Shown here piece after piece: positions 39,864-53,900 of a stretch of 64,000 nt of DNA. Below the pieces are notes generated by a model, which saw only the letters and a list, made by a program, of their open reading frames with translations, was not told the origin of the DNA and did no database searches. Made by a program: the position numbers and the translations under genes. Source of the stretch: Struthidea cinerea (lineage: Eukaryota > Chordata > Aves > Passeriformes > Corcoracidae); NCBI GenBank assembly GCA_013397865.1, contig VZTI01004617.1:2398359-2462358 (forward strand). The letters are read 5' to 3'. Positions within the stretch are counted from its first letter, which is position 1. Every line of letters starts with the position of its first letter.

Positions 39864-42800
39864 GTAAGCCCGTCCCTTCTGAGAGTCATTTCCCCAGAGA
39901 TGGGCTCCTGTCTGTCTCTGTCTTTGTTGAAGTCCTTTGTCTGGGAGACAAGCTCATGGGCTAAAGTTTTTTTGTGTGCCATTTTTAACACTTTCTGGTG
40001 ACTCAGCCCAAGTCCTGTGGGGATTCCTAAACCACGTTGAGGATTTTGAAAATGTTGCCTTGTACCTGTGAGGCTCCCCGTGTTCCCAGAGTTAATGGGC
40101 AAATCTGTTAGCAGTAGGCAGAAAATTCTATTAAGATTCTTGTATTAGTCTTGCTGTTATAATATATGGATGCTGCAGGATCTTGACTGTTTCTATCCTT
40201 ACAGCTTCCTGCTGAGATGATATTATTGCCTGGGTTAAAAGCTAAGTGGCTTTGTGTATGTACACACTCCAGTCAAATATATGATTGCTAATAATCCATG
40301 TAGCATGAATGGAAAAGAGTTTCAGATGTGATAATGTAGAGCATCACTTCAGTGAGAAATTCACATTTGGTTTGGGCTGCAATCTGGTTGAAGATTTCAC
40401 TTTTTTCTTAAATTTAGGCTGCCATTCTCCTGGCACTTGTTGATTTTTTTCATCCTCATTAACAAGGGAATATAAACTCAACCTTGAAAGTGCCTCTTGA
40501 AAATTTTATATACAACACTTTTCTAGATGTAAAATTGAATTTTTTACTAAGTGAAAATGTTAAGTTTCTAAGAAAGTAAGAGAGCTGCAATGAAAATTAT
40601 CAAAATATAGAAAATTAATGAAATAATTTGAGAGTTTTAATTTTTTTGACAAAAAGTCTACATTTTTAGTGATTAGGGTAGAGAGAGAGAAGACAGCAAT
40701 TCAGACATGTTCCAACTTCTTTTCCACCATCCATGGAAACTGATTTTGGGTGTTGCTCTTTCTTGTGACTTGTGTCCAGACATAAAATCTGAGGTCCTGA
40801 CCTGGTCCTGCAGCCCTGGTTTGAGAGCTGTGGCAGTGTCAGCTGGGCAGTGCAGCCCAAGCTCACGCAGGAGAGTTTTAGAAAAGTGCTTGGTAATAGT
40901 GAGACAGACTTTGCTTTCTAAACAAGGACTTGATTTCTAGGTTTTCATCAGGAGGACAGTGCCATCAGACCTTGATGATCACTGTCCTTTCTAATTGACA
41001 CTGAACTTCCCTTATCTGACCTTTCACAAGAACAGATCACATACTAGAAGTGAGTTTATACAGTAAGGTCCCCCAAGTGTGGAATAAATATCCCAAATTC
41101 ACTTCTGCTTGCATACAAGGAATGATTTAACATCTCATTTGGAATTTGATAATAATCCAAATATATCATGCCATAAATCAGTTTTAAAATATCAAAACAA
41201 AATTGAATCAGTGAAGTTACACAGCTGAGTTGTTACTGCTGTACAGATGCTCATGGTTTGGTCAGGTGTCCACCACCCCAACCTGGTTGCCTTTGCCCCT
41301 TTCTGTCAGGCGTTTGCTGCAATGACTTTTGCTGGAAGAGCTCCTGTGTTTCCAGAGCCCAGGGTAATAGGATCCTGTCTGCTTAGGTAATGAAAAGCTG
41401 AAGCTTGATGACAATTTATATATAAACAATTTGCATCAGTCTGTTTGGATAAAACATCGTAAATGGTGAGAATTTCATACAATATATTTCCTACATAGCT
41501 CAATAAAGAGAGATTTAACCTGCTCATATTTTAGCAAGTGTGTCTAGTGCACCTTTCCCCTGACTGCTTACACTTTCAAACCCTTATGATTCCATTTTCT
41601 GTTCCAGCCGATGTAAGGGGCACAGCCTGTCACTTGGTTGAAGATTTGCATCTGATTCCTTGCATTTTTTGAACTTCCTATCATATTAAGAGTGTTTCTG
41701 ATGGAAACAAGATGGCTGATCAGGAGCAAGGGCAAGAATAGGCCAGCTCTCAGAAAAGTCACTGTGTCTATAGGTGTGATTTTGTCACAATTTCTATTCA
41801 GAAGGGGAATCTTTGCAATATTAAAATACAGTTCCTCCAGCTGCTGGGCTTTTTCTGCTTCTCATGGGTGCCGTGTGTGATAGAGCTGTCTTTTCACCAA
41901 GGCTTCTCGTGTGACAGATGATATCTATGTATTGCCCTGCTGTTTAATGTGAAGCAAATGGGATGGCTTATCTAATGTGACAGGTACAGTCGTCTGTTGT
42001 CAAAGCTGTGACAGGACTGACCAGGATTATCTGGATGAGCGGTCATTGCGATGCTGCAGCATGGAAGGTGTGGGCCGCATGGATAAACTGCAGCAGTACA
42101 ATGAGATCTGTGGCCACTGGAGTGGAAAAGATGAGGCAGGCTAGATGCTAATGTGATATATAAAGATATCAGACACTGATGAGTGAAATTAGGATAAAGG
42201 TTTTGGGGGTGGAGGTAAGTGGTGGAGGATGCATGAAATACATACCTCTTGGAAAATCTGGCAGGCATTATTTGCAATAAAATAGGATGCAAGTCCATTT
42301 TTCTGCAGTTAGGCAGATGTCTGTGCAGACTGCTCTGCTGCATTTTTTGGGACTCAGTGGAGGATTCTCCCAGTGCTCAGGCTAATAAGGTGCAGAGGCA
42401 AGTGACTGAGCAGCCAACAGTATGAGATATTTTCGCTAACTATAATTGCGAGCAAATGAACCAAGCATGTCCATAGCTTAGAAGTTGGTTTATTATGTGG
42501 CTGCACTGTCCAGTGTGAAATGAGAATGACATTATTGTAGCATTGATAGAACATATAGTTTTGCTGTTACAGCTGTGATTTTCACAGGGGCCTCCCAGTG
42601 CCACATTATTTATATTCATTGGGGAATGATTTTTTCAAATTATGATCTACGTTTCAACAATAGAAATGAACAGAAACGAGGAGCTGAACATGCTGCTGGA
42701 CCTCCTGCAGCACAGCAGAATACACTCAAGAGCATTTGAGTGTGGCAGCCCAGCAGGCTGCAAGGCTTTGGCAGGTGTTTCACAGTGTTTTCTTGAATCT

Positions 42801-44280
42801 GCATCTCCTGAAGCCGTACAAACCCCAAAGCTTTCAACTGCAGGAAAGCTCACAAGGTTCTTCTGCAGGAAAACTTCCAGTGTTCAACCCATCAGGTGTC
42901 TGTCATGAGACTTAAGCTGAATTGGTAGCCTGTCACCTGCCTTTCCCAGTGGGTGGGACTGGCAGCACTGCTGTAATGGTGTGGTTGGAAGGGTACATTT
43001 TAGTTTCTTTCCAAAGAGCATCTCTCTATTACCATGTAGAGACTTTTCATGGTTTGTAAACATGGAAAGAGCACGTTGGGCATTCAGAGAAATGGTGTTT
43101 CTGCCTACCCTCACTGTCCTGAGGAGAATTTATCTACATCACATCCCACTTGGCTTTTCTTGGGGAATGAAGACCTGAAGAGTAGCCTCAGTGGTTGCAT
43201 CCTAGCACTTCTCTCTCACTGAATTATACAGCCTTCTCCTTAGTAGCTGCTGTTTCTGTGTTTCCTGGACACTAGAAAGCTATGGGTTGCAGTCAGTACC
43301 AGCCTGCTGTTCTGCTACTTAGGTAATTTTAAAAAAAAACCAGTGTGACTATTAAATACAACTTCCTTATACCTTAGTGACCAGAATGATGTCAATGTGC
43401 TGTGATTATACACAGGAGCATATATGGGGTCTGGGAAAAAGAGATGAGATGCCTTGCTGCTATTTTTGGCACTGATGTTTGGTATTTCTTCCATTTGCAG
43501 ACCCTCTGTACCATTTTCTGATGACAAAACTGATCCCTGAGGGCACAATTGATATTAATGAGATGTAAATGGTAGATGAGGTGACAGATGACAGTGTCAT
43601 CAACCAAAGAAATAAAGAACAGTATCATGAATAAGCACAAAACAGTCAGAAGACATAAATGAACTGTATATAGTATTGTTGAACAGGTTATTTTTTTAAA
43701 AGATAATGCATTGGAAAAAGAGATAATCAGAGCATGAAATATTAGCATGAAATGACTCTGACTATTGTAGCTCTTAGCAAACATTTTTCGGGGTATTTAT
43801 TGTAGGAGACTGAGTAAGAGAAAGATTATTCATTTATTTATTTAAGAGTGACAGTGACAGAAGACGTGTGGCCATGGAAAGCAGGTATTATGCACTTGCT
43901 GTTTAGGAAAGAAAGGTTTGATGTTTTCATGGGTCACCACATGAATAAAAGAGGAGAACGAAAGATGATATTTAGCAAAGGTCATGAAAGCTTTAATCTG
44001 GAAGCCTAAGACATATGTCTTGGCATGTTAAGTAATATTGAAGCCTTGTAGAAGATGAGATTTTCACAAGGACTCTGTCTTGATGTTTACAGACTGATTC
44101 ATACCTGTCCAGCCACTGACAATCCGTCTAATTTTTTAATCACTAAAACATGTAAAAGCTGCTAACTCACTGGTGCCCTTAGGAGCCCAGACTTGAAGAA
44201 TGGGCTGAGCTTATGAGGATTCCATATGGATAATTCATTTTCCCCCCTCTTTCTGGCCTGGATACTCCAGACATTTTGTC
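39864..44280. other. non-coding; no gene recognised
   Basis: AT-rich sequence with modest GC variation. A textbook donor GAG|GTAAGT occurs at 42211-42219 but no acceptor with a pyrimidine tract precedes it closely. Minus-strand frames of 123-130 codons at 42343-41972 and 43784-43392 have no recognisable content. I see no named repeats. Confidence 0.5.
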
Positions 44281-44315
44281 AAGGTTTTTTTTTTGTTTGT
44301 TTGTGGGTTTTTTTT

Positions 44316-44316
<1 letters not shown>

Positions 44317-44377
<61 letters not shown>
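44317..44377. repeat. 61-base uninterrupted T homopolymer
   Basis: Sixty-one consecutive T residues, preceded by GT-interrupted T-runs from 44285. It could be the poly(A) tail of a minus-strand retrocopy lying to the right, but the right flank (44378 onward) shows no transcript that I recognise. Length in such tracts is prone to sequencing error. Confidence 0.95.
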
Positions 44378-44378
<1 letters not shown>

Positions 44379-47300
44379 GTCACTGATACCCCATTGGGTT
44401 TCTACAGATTTCTGGCTTCAACTCTGCCTGGTTAGGGCTGGTAATCCTCCCACGTGTGCTTGCCATGGTGCTGTTGTCTGCAGAGAGTTATTTTGGAAAC
44501 ACAGCTGCAAAAAGTGAACAGAAATTTACCTTTTCCCCACGCTTTATTCTCAGTGTGCTGTTCTGCCTCACTGGGGCACAGGAATCATGTCTCTAGGGTG
44601 ACATGGAGTGTTTCCAGCTCAGCAGAACCTCTGCAAGAACATCGCTGGGTATTTTTTTCCTTCTCTGTCTTCTCCTCCTGTTCTTTTTCCTCTCAGCTTG
44701 ACTTTGGAGAGAGCACTTCCAATGAGCCATACAGGAAGTTAATGCTCTTGGCTGTACATGACACAATAGTGCTGGTGTTATTAACAGGAGTGGTATCAAT
44801 CTTATCACATGTTCTTGTAACAATTAGACAATGTATGGGATTATCATTAAGGTCTGTGCACATGTTCTCTTAATTATTTCCTTATTTAATCATGACTGTC
44901 TTCAGTCCATCATTGATACTTTTGTAATAGTTCCCAAAATTTAGATGCTTAGCACACTTGATTGAATTCCTTTTCACCTGAAACTTCTGTGTGGTGTAAC
45001 CTAAAATGTGGATTTTTTTGGTTAAAATATACATTTTTTGTTGTGTATGATACCCAGTATTTTATGTTGCAAAAATATCTTGCAAAGTTCCAGATGGGGA
45101 AAGATTCATACCCTTGCTGTCATGTAGGTTTATGACTCCGCTTTATTAAGGTCTAGTGAAGTTTGGACATCATTTGTGGCTCAATAGAAGGAAAAAATTC
45201 CCTGTTACTGCTTTTATCCAGGGAGCTGCAGTTCTGTTGTTTCTCCAGGAATGGTTATCAGTTGGATCCCTCCTCTTAAGTCACTGGCTTGAATCAGCTG
45301 GATCAACCTCTTTTGGTGTAAGTGGGAGTTAGAGTGGGTTGGAGGTGCATAAATTACTACATGTGGCTGACAGTAGATAATAGAATTTGAATTCTTTTTG
45401 TATTATTTTTCTGCTAAAAACTAAAAAGAAAAAGATTAAAAGTACTATTGCATTAAAATTCAAATATTTTAGTGTCAGGAAAAATACAACCCATGTCTTA
45501 TTAATTCTTGGTCTGCTGCTTGTCTGGATTCATTGTTCTTATTTGGCATTTGAAATTAAAACTGTATTACTTGCACTCACAGGTCACACCAAGTGTTTGT
45601 CTGATTGGAAGGCCCAAAACTTTTAGAGGCTTGTTTCTGATGTGAATGCTTAAATTAAAAATTCATAGTTCACTTTCCTCAGCTACTGTGCAGCATTCCT
45701 TTAAAATTCAGTGTTCCAGTGAGCAATCTTCATTTGATACAATATTCATGGATGGTAATCACAGAAGGTTGCAATGCAGTCAGAGCAGATTTGTTTGGAA
45801 GTTCAGTGGCATTTGTTTGGGAGCCTTTGCTGAGTGCTTGTTCCTCACTCCCTGATGCTCTGTGGTAAATTCCCCAGTCCTGTTCTTTGGCGTGGGGAGT
45901 TTCTCTCGGGCTGCTTGTTCTGGGACTAATGTGTTACTCAGCATCCCGAGAATCCATCCTTTAAAACTGGGTAGCTGGAGTAGTTTGGCTTTTCTTGTAG
46001 TGCCTGCAACAAAACCTGTTTGTTTTGGTTTGACAGCACAGAGTTGCACTGATAATCTGGTTCCTGATTCAGTCCATGTATCTGCCACTCTGTGGACAGC
46101 AACATTCCTTAATTTAGTTGTCATGGGTTGGATTAATTCAACAGGCTTTGGCATTAGTGCTGGATTCAGGTGCAACTGTTTATCTAACTTGTGTGCTCTG
46201 GAAATCTCTTCTGGCACAAGTGGGAAGAGAAGAATACAGCAAAATACTGTGCTTTTTCCAAACAGCCCTTGATCTTATGATTTGACAAAATTCGTTTTGA
46301 GAGAGTTTTTTTGCAAGCCTACGGAAAGAAATTGGCAACTCATCCTCAGTTCCCTTAGGGTGATATCTTCAGTGATTTATGTAAAAGTCTGTGTAGCTGA
46401 ATATGTGGAGAGATTATTTTTGACATTCCTGGCTTGGATAAATGATGCATTTTGAATGGCTGGATACACTAGTTCTCAGGTGGCACAGATTTTTTCCCAT
46501 GTAAAGAATAATGATAGTTAATACATGTTTTCACATTTAATTATTTTAAACATATTTCTATTTGCTTTTCTAATCAGAAGTATCATTTTCTTGCTACTTG
46601 AATTTAAGTGATTGTGAGGAGTTTCAATCACAGGTGTTTAAAGGACTGCATAAGGTTGAAATAAATGAATAAAATGGAAAGATTTATTCTGTTCCCCCTT
46701 TTATTCTGTAGGAAGTCACGTGTTTCAATGCTGGAGTTGCAGAGAGATTCAGTTGGGAAATTCTGGCAGGACATTGAGGTACAGACCTGATAAGTATCTA
46801 GAAACCACAGTGTGCTTGCCTAAAACTTCCTAAACCAAGGCTGAACTCAAGGGCATTTTTATCTCTAGATATTCTCTCCTCTGTAAAACTATTCATAGAC
46901 ATATTTATCTGAAGCCAATATTTACCCATATTCTGGTTCTATTTTTAGAAATTATTCGTTCCTTTTCTATTTCCTTTTGGAATACGTAGCATGGACTCTC
47001 ACCTCCTCCATCAAAAGTGATTCAGCATTTCAAAGGACTCAGTGTTTTCACTGTCACCACTTCATGTTCTACACACAGGCAACTAGAAACTCTCCCCACT
47101 CTGCCTGTTTTCTTTTGAATTTATTGTAGAGCCTTTTTTTCCTGCCTTGCTCACTAACTCTGATTCCTCAGAGGCTCCTGTGCCCTAATCAGGTTGACTT
47201 CTTGATCCAATTCACTTAGTGGAATTGCCAATAATGTCATTTAATTTGGGGTGCCAGTACCATGTTCCTTTCCCTCTGACACTCTTACTTTTCTTCTCAC

Positions 47301-50300
47301 CACTGTGTCATGGGTGGGGTCTGAGGAGCAGCCAGCCCCATGTCCTGTCCCCGTGTACATTCAAGAGAGCTCCTTGGTTTTCTTAGACACCCACCAGTAG
47401 GTTCCACTCCTTCACAGTGGTTCTCTCATCATGGAAATGCCTGGTTAGATTCAATATGCAAGTACACTCCAGGAGCTCTGCTCTCAGGGAGGAAAATAGC
47501 CCTGGCAGGACTCTGAATAAAACAGGCTCTGAGTTGAACAGAGTGGCTGCTTTTAGGAAAAAGAAGCATTGCAGAGCAGCACAATATGGATGAGGTATAA
47601 ATGAGTCATTTAAACCCATTCCATGTCTCTTTTTTCTGTGAACCAAATGTGTCTCTGAGCTGAGAGAATAAATGTGACATAAACCTGGAAAGGAGACTCC
47701 GGATCATTGTGGCATTGCCTGGTTTCCCCAGCGTGGCAGACTGCTCATGGTATGGTTTCTTGACAGGAATAAGTTCTTGGTTTGCCTACACACTTGAAAC
47801 TGAACCAAGTGACTTTCCTGTTTTCTTAACACATGATCAGGAAACATAACTCTTGTTACACTACATACCTAATTCCCATAATATTGTCAGTTGTGCCCTG
47901 ACATAATGTGTAAAGACACAGAGGATCATTTCTTCAGTAGATGTAAGGGGGTGAGGATGAGAGGTATTCTGACAGCCAGGAACTGGCATTCCAGAGCTCT
48001 CTTCTCCACCCTTGAAACAAAAGAAGCTGTGCTTGTATGAGTTCCTGGGTAGGTAATTTTTAGGAAGAGCAGAATTCTGGCTGAGACAGAGAAAGCATGT
48101 GAGCACACAACAGAGAGATTTCCAAGGAAATGCTTCTGGTGGAGTTGCGTAATACCTGTTACTGGGAAAAACATTCATAATGTTTCTTGCTGTTTCTCTT
48201 CAGTGGGGGTAGTTTTAGCTTTCCAGTATCAACTACACTGACCAGATAGTAATGGATCAGCATTAGTGTGCCTGACAGGGAAATGCAGGATACAAGCAGC
48301 ATTTCCTGGATGGACTAAACCAGTTTACACAGATAATAAGGTAAGGGCAGGTCCTGGAGTCTCCAGCTGTGGCTGTGCCATGCACAAATGACCGAAGGAA
48401 AGCTAAATGTGCTGTTTCACACAGCATGCCAGGGACACAGCTGAAGAGACAAAGTAGTCTGTTCACTCATGGACTGTTCTGTTCTCCCTTGGACCACTCT
48501 GTCTTTGCCTGTAAATGGGGCTGCAGAAATTAATGTCTGGAAAATAGGTGCTTCCTGTGCTTGTGTCTGTAGAACTATTTGCAAAACAAGTGAGTCCAAG
48601 TAGAGAGACACATTCTTAATCTTAAGGAAGAAACAGTTAAGGCTCATTCTGTTGGTAGATTATCTGAGGGGATAATCTCCCTATGAGAATCCTGGTTAGC
48701 AGTGAGGGCTGCAGCAGTGCCTTTGAGCTGTGTCAGGATGTGTGGATGTGCTGGCTGGGCAGCTTGGTTGGGATATGTTGGCTTTTTGTGAGGGTACAAA
48801 GTCCTAAACCACTTAGTATAATTAGTTTAAGTAGTGGCTAAAATAAATAAATCTATTACACCACAGTGATTATTTACTGATTTGTTTTAAATACTGAGGT
48901 CCTGATATTCCCTTGCTTTGAAAGTTCAAGAAGGCACAATGTGCATTTTTGACATTCTTTTCTAATTTTTAGAAAAGACTGATCAAAGTGAGTGATATCT
49001 GGTGAGAATAGAAATATTAATGTGCTGTTTAAGACAAGTTAAAACAGGGAAAGGCAAATGATAGCAGTGAGTCAGCCTTTCAGAGAAAATAACTAGTACA
49101 GACCTTTACTCTGGGTGACACTATCACAACTCACTCGACTAGAAAAGTTCTGTACCAGAGGCCTTTTCTGAAGATGTCAGGGAGATAAAAATGCAAAATG
49201 TAGTAGCCATATATGCTGAGAAGGATCAAGGGAAGACTTAGGAAAAACAAAAGAGGTACAAATCTAATTTCAGATGTGAGGAAAATGTTAGGCCCATAAA
49301 TAAATTATAGCTATGGAGCATTTAGAACTGCAGAATTAATTATAGTCTTAATAGAAGTCTGAGATTAAGAGCCTGCTGTGCAGGCATTACAGGGCTAATT
49401 AAGGCCAGTCTTGGAAATATGACACTTAACAAAAAATTTTTTTTGAATGATGTGAAAATGCTGTTGCAGAAACCTCTCATGGAGTTATGCAACCACCTGT
49501 ACAAAGGAAAGGTGCGTGCCAGGGACACACTCCAAGTTTATTTTCTGTGTTAAACAACTGTCCTAAAATTGAGGCCTGTTTCTATGGAAATGTTAAGTTC
49601 AGATGTTTTTCTGACACGTTTACATATTTTTACTGTCTCCTTTTATTCAAAATTGTTGTTCAGATTGGTCACTATGAAGCTAATGTGGATTTATGGCATA
49701 TATGAGCAAACTGCAGTTGGAATACAACACCGAATAGTTGGGGAATAAATTTAAAATCTGCTCTGTTTCAATCTGTCTGAAGTAAGGAGTCACAATTTTT
49801 TGAGTTGATTATTTTCTGTAAGTAGGAGAAGAACTATTAAAATAGAAATTACACTAGGTTTTGTGAACTGGGTAGCAGGGACTGTTTCTCCAAAGTGTGA
49901 ATTCAATTACAGGCTGTAGTGAGAAGTGTGATGTTACAAATCTAATTGATAGGCAATTTGTTAAGGATATAGTACTCATAGTTTTGCTCAGTTCTTTCAT
50001 CCTGCAAGTACAATATGTTCTTGTGTAATTTTACTCAAGTGATCAATTTAAATTATAAGATTAGAAACAAATAGACATCTGTGGGCAGTATTGATGTGTC
50101 ATACTCCCAAACCTGACATCCAAGATGGGGTGGTGGTAATGATGGTTGGTATAATTATGATTCAGTTCTGCTTGTTTATTTGCGAGAGGTTAAATGATCA
50201 CAGACTGGCTGGAGTCTGGTGCAATGGGTGAGATGTGGTCAGAATCATCAGTAAATTTAAAAATAGGTTTCAGATTTAGCTAAGCTTAGTGAAGACAGTG

Positions 50301-50586
50301 TTAATGCTGATGTAACTCAGTTGCTCTCAGCTAAAGTTCATAAACATCCTGTGTTCCTCTGAAACCATTGTTGTGGTGCTGTGGCAAACTGATGTGCAGA
50401 AAATGCTGTAGATTTTGTGTCTGCAGATAATTGGAACCGTGCCACAGTGCTTTTCCCTTTCATTTTGTTTGAGAGTCTAGAATCTCCAAGTCAGGAATAT
50501 TAGAATATCTGGACAGCAGTTGCTGGGATTAAGTGCAGTTGCTCACAGCAAAAATCAGTATAACACCTTTTGGGTTCTAATTACAG
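44378..50586. other. non-coding; candidate exon segment at 44697-44851
   Basis: Contains one striking pyrimidine tract with CAG at 44653-44696 followed by an open segment. At 45780-46272 frames on both strands (145 minus, 136 plus codons) overlap almost completely, which points to a low stop density and not to two genes. The remainder is AT-rich with no identified repeat. Confidence 0.5.
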
Positions 50587-50949
50587 GAGGACAATCACTC
50601 TGAGATAGAGTCGCACATGCTGTCCTGCTCTGCGGGTTTCCCATTTTCTCAGCTAACATCTGTAAATAACTTTCAGCTTGTCCCTATTGATTCCCCAGCT
50701 GCTCTATCTCCCTTGTTGCTCGTGTCAGAGACAGATGAGTCTCGAGGGGAGCACAAGAAGGCTGGAACAGAACTCCTGCAAACGCCCACAGAGCAGGCAG
50801 GATGTTCCAGTTGGTCGCCACAAGGATCCTTCTGGTGCCCGGAGAGTCTGGAAGTTCATGGAGGTCATACAGGTTTTCTAAATATCCATCCTGAACAATT
50901 ACACTTGAAGAGAGGAAAAACTAAGAGTTTACTGTGTATTCAATGGTAA
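50587..50949 (+). other. candidate 3'-terminal exon of unknown gene
   Basis: After TTCTAATTACAG (acceptor-like, with CTAAT as a possible branch site) a phase-0 frame runs for 120 codons from GAGGACAAT to TAA at 50947-50949. The frame has an in-frame stop immediately upstream at 50578-50580, so the open stretch begins almost exactly at the putative acceptor. Composition is balanced and polar (EDNHSEIESHML near the start, ETDESRGEHKKAGTELLQ in the middle), with no low-complexity run. I recognise no domain. The pyrimidine tract is mediocre, a second plus frame is open over part of the interval, and no upstream exon was found, so chance remains the likelier explanation. Confidence 0.17.
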
Positions 50950-53900
50950 ATCATCTTTCTTTTCCTTTTTTTATTGTGTTTCCTCTCTGGGTTTTTGCTT
51001 CCACTCATTGAATTCGGTAGCCAAACTCAAGCTGGCTTAAGTGGAACAAGAACAGTTCCCATGCCAGGAGGAATTATAAAGCAGTAATGATAATCTGACC
51101 TTTAGTTTTTTCTGTAATGATAGCATGGTATGTTCAGGATTGTATTTACCTGTGATGTCTGGCTGATGTTATGAAGCTCCTGTCTGATGGCATTTTCCCC
51201 TGTGGTTGTGTGATTATCCACAGGCTGTGCACTTCACAGTGATATTGGGGGGTCAGTAAACATTAGAACCTGTTCATGTCTGAGCAGTGGACAGCTGTTC
51301 GTTAAATAAACAGAACTTCCAGGTTTGTCCTCAGCTATTTGGAAGGTGGTAATTCCCTTGGAAACTGGATTACAAGACTGTGTGTTAAGGCTTGGTCTTG
51401 TACCACAGACATCTGTGAGGTAGGAATGCAAATAATCTCTGAGAAAGTGAGCCGACACTGAGGGCTTAGCTGTGTTGATAGGAGGAAAGTTTTTAGCTCC
51501 AAGATCAGCTGAAAAAAAAAGAGAATGCTTGCCTAGAAAGGCCAAAGCAAAGGAAAGGGACGGTTTGTGAACCAGGGATCAAGGTATACACAGGGGAGAA
51601 GAATCACGTGCTTCAGAAAGGCTTAGGGAAAAGCAATGCTGGAGCCCCCTTGGGCCAAGCAGAGCTCAGCTGTACCTACTGACAATGGCAGGTCCAAAAG
51701 CATCATGTTCAGAGCTGGCTGCTGCACAGCTGATGGATCCATGCAGAGCGAATCCGACACATCCCAGCTGGGGCAGCCTCGGGAGCGTATGGGCAATGGA
51801 GTTGACGCAGCGGTTTTTCTGCATATGTGATTCAGCGTTCTTATGGAATGGCCATTTGTTCAGGATACCCACACATCCAGCATTTGGAAAAATGTATTCA
51901 GCCACTGCTCAGAGCAGCAGAGAGAGAGCTTTCCTGCTGTAAGCAACAGACAAGTATCCATGCTGGGAGAGCTGGTGGGTCTGTGGAATGTGCCTGGATC
52001 CAATGCAGCTGGGACCCGGACACAGCTGTGCATGAGCCCTACCAGGGAAATACAATGATTGAACTACTCCCAAAGTTTTCAACCTGCATAGAATAACAAG
52101 ATTGGGTTCACAAAGCCTAGTGCTGTTTGGAAGGGAAGAAGAAAGGACTTTTGGATGAGGGTCAAATGGAATAATACACCTTTTATTCTTACAGGTACAT
52201 TTACTTGTTCACATTCAGTCCCTACATTGTCTCTCAAATTTGTCTGTTCATCGCTTCCAGCTTGCCTACTCCAGCTTTGCTCTTTCTCATTCCTTTCTTT
52301 CTGGTTTCCACTTCCTCTGTGTATATGTAGATCCCAGCTTCTACTTTATATGCTTGTCCCATGAGAAAGTATTTCTGCAAGCTGCATTCTTTATTTAATA
52401 CAATTTTTTTTCTTACCACATCACTAGAAAGGTGAGTCCCAGTGCAATTAGGGATACACATGTCAACAACTGGCTCTCATGAAAACTGCAGAACTGAAGG
52501 TTTGCTGCATCTGTGTTTTATTTTATTTTAAGCAGTTTAGTGTCTTGTACAAGTTCCTGTGAAAATTCAGGGTGTCAGTTCTTGTCTTTGAGTTTCTTGG
52601 ACACCTGGAGTTATTTGTGTGGCCAAATTCTGTAGTTGTAGTTCCTGGGTGAATGAATAATATGCAATTTATAAAAGGTGAAGCAACATGGATAGTAACC
52701 AAAAATAACAGCACAGAGCACTTTTCCTGGCCTCTGTCCAGTACAGAGTCAGTGGGAATTTCTTCATTGGCTCCAATGGAACTTTCATCAAGTCTGCTGA
52801 GAGAATACTGTACAAGACATCCACGTCAGGCAGCAAGGTTAATAATACCTGAAGTCATAATCATCAGGAAAAAATACTGGGCTGAAACCAAAGGCCATTG
52901 GAAATCAGCTGTCATGGAAGGCTCAAAAGTTGTTCAAGCAGCGTGTAGCTGATAAAGTGACCTGGTGGTTATGCATGAGACACGACCTGTTTAGCTGGGC
53001 TGGCTGAATTTCACAGAGTACTGGTGGGATTGCAGAGTTTCCTCACGAATGGCTAGGTGTGATGAACTCTCCAAACGTGACCCCACGTGGAAGGTGCTTT
53101 AGGTGTCGTAGCACTGCCAGCGACATCAGAAATCTGCCCTTGTTTTCTAGTGGCAGTGTTCACTAATGTCATTAATGGAGACAAACCAAAAAATCTGTCT
53201 GAGTCATTAGCAATAAATTATTTTCCAAAGCATTTGCAAGATGCTAAATGTCTTGAGATGTTTGCAGAAGCAGAAGCAAACACCGAAAGCAAAATAATGA
53301 AAATTAAACATTTCCTTGCTCATTCAAGATTAATGATGTCAGGGTTAATCACTGCCATATAAATACCCAAATAAATAAAATAGTTTCGGCAAGTATTATC
53401 TGAGTGTTTGCCTGGCTATCTGGATTTCTTAGGATCATTAATTATTGACTTTTCAAAACTTGTTTCTAATTGACTTGAAATTCACACTGTCACGGGAGGT
53501 CTAGAATTTTTTGAATCACTTATCAAGTTTCTTTCCACCAAATGCATATGTAACACAGAATGATCACCCTCAGATCTGACGTACAAGAAATGTGAAATAA
53601 AAATTGAGAAACTGTGATTAGACCAATTAGTTTAGAAACACGGCCTCTAAATTTTTCCTCTATCTTAAGAAAAAGCGAGAATTTAGTGCAGCACCTGTTC
53701 TCTAACCTCTTGTACCAGTTGGAAAACAGCATCACCAATGAAGAAAGCAATTAACCTGAGAAAGGGGTTAATTACTTAAAAAAAAAAAGAAATAGCCAGT
53801 GGTAACCGTAATTGTCCCTCTGAATATTTTGCATAAAGTTTCTATTTATGCAAAGCTGAAAGACTAAATGTGGTGCTCTGTCTTCAGAGTGCCTGGAGAT

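Noticed and set aside
42211..42219. Consensus donor GAG|GTAAGT
   Set aside because: No acceptor with a pyrimidine tract and open frame lies upstream; isolated donor matches are common.
44226..44517. Frames with long poly-phenylalanine
   Set aside because: They are translations of the 61-base T homopolymer, not proteins.
45780..46272. Overlapping 145- and 136-codon frames on opposite strands
   Set aside because: Near-complete antisense overlap indicates local stop scarcity; neither product is recognised.
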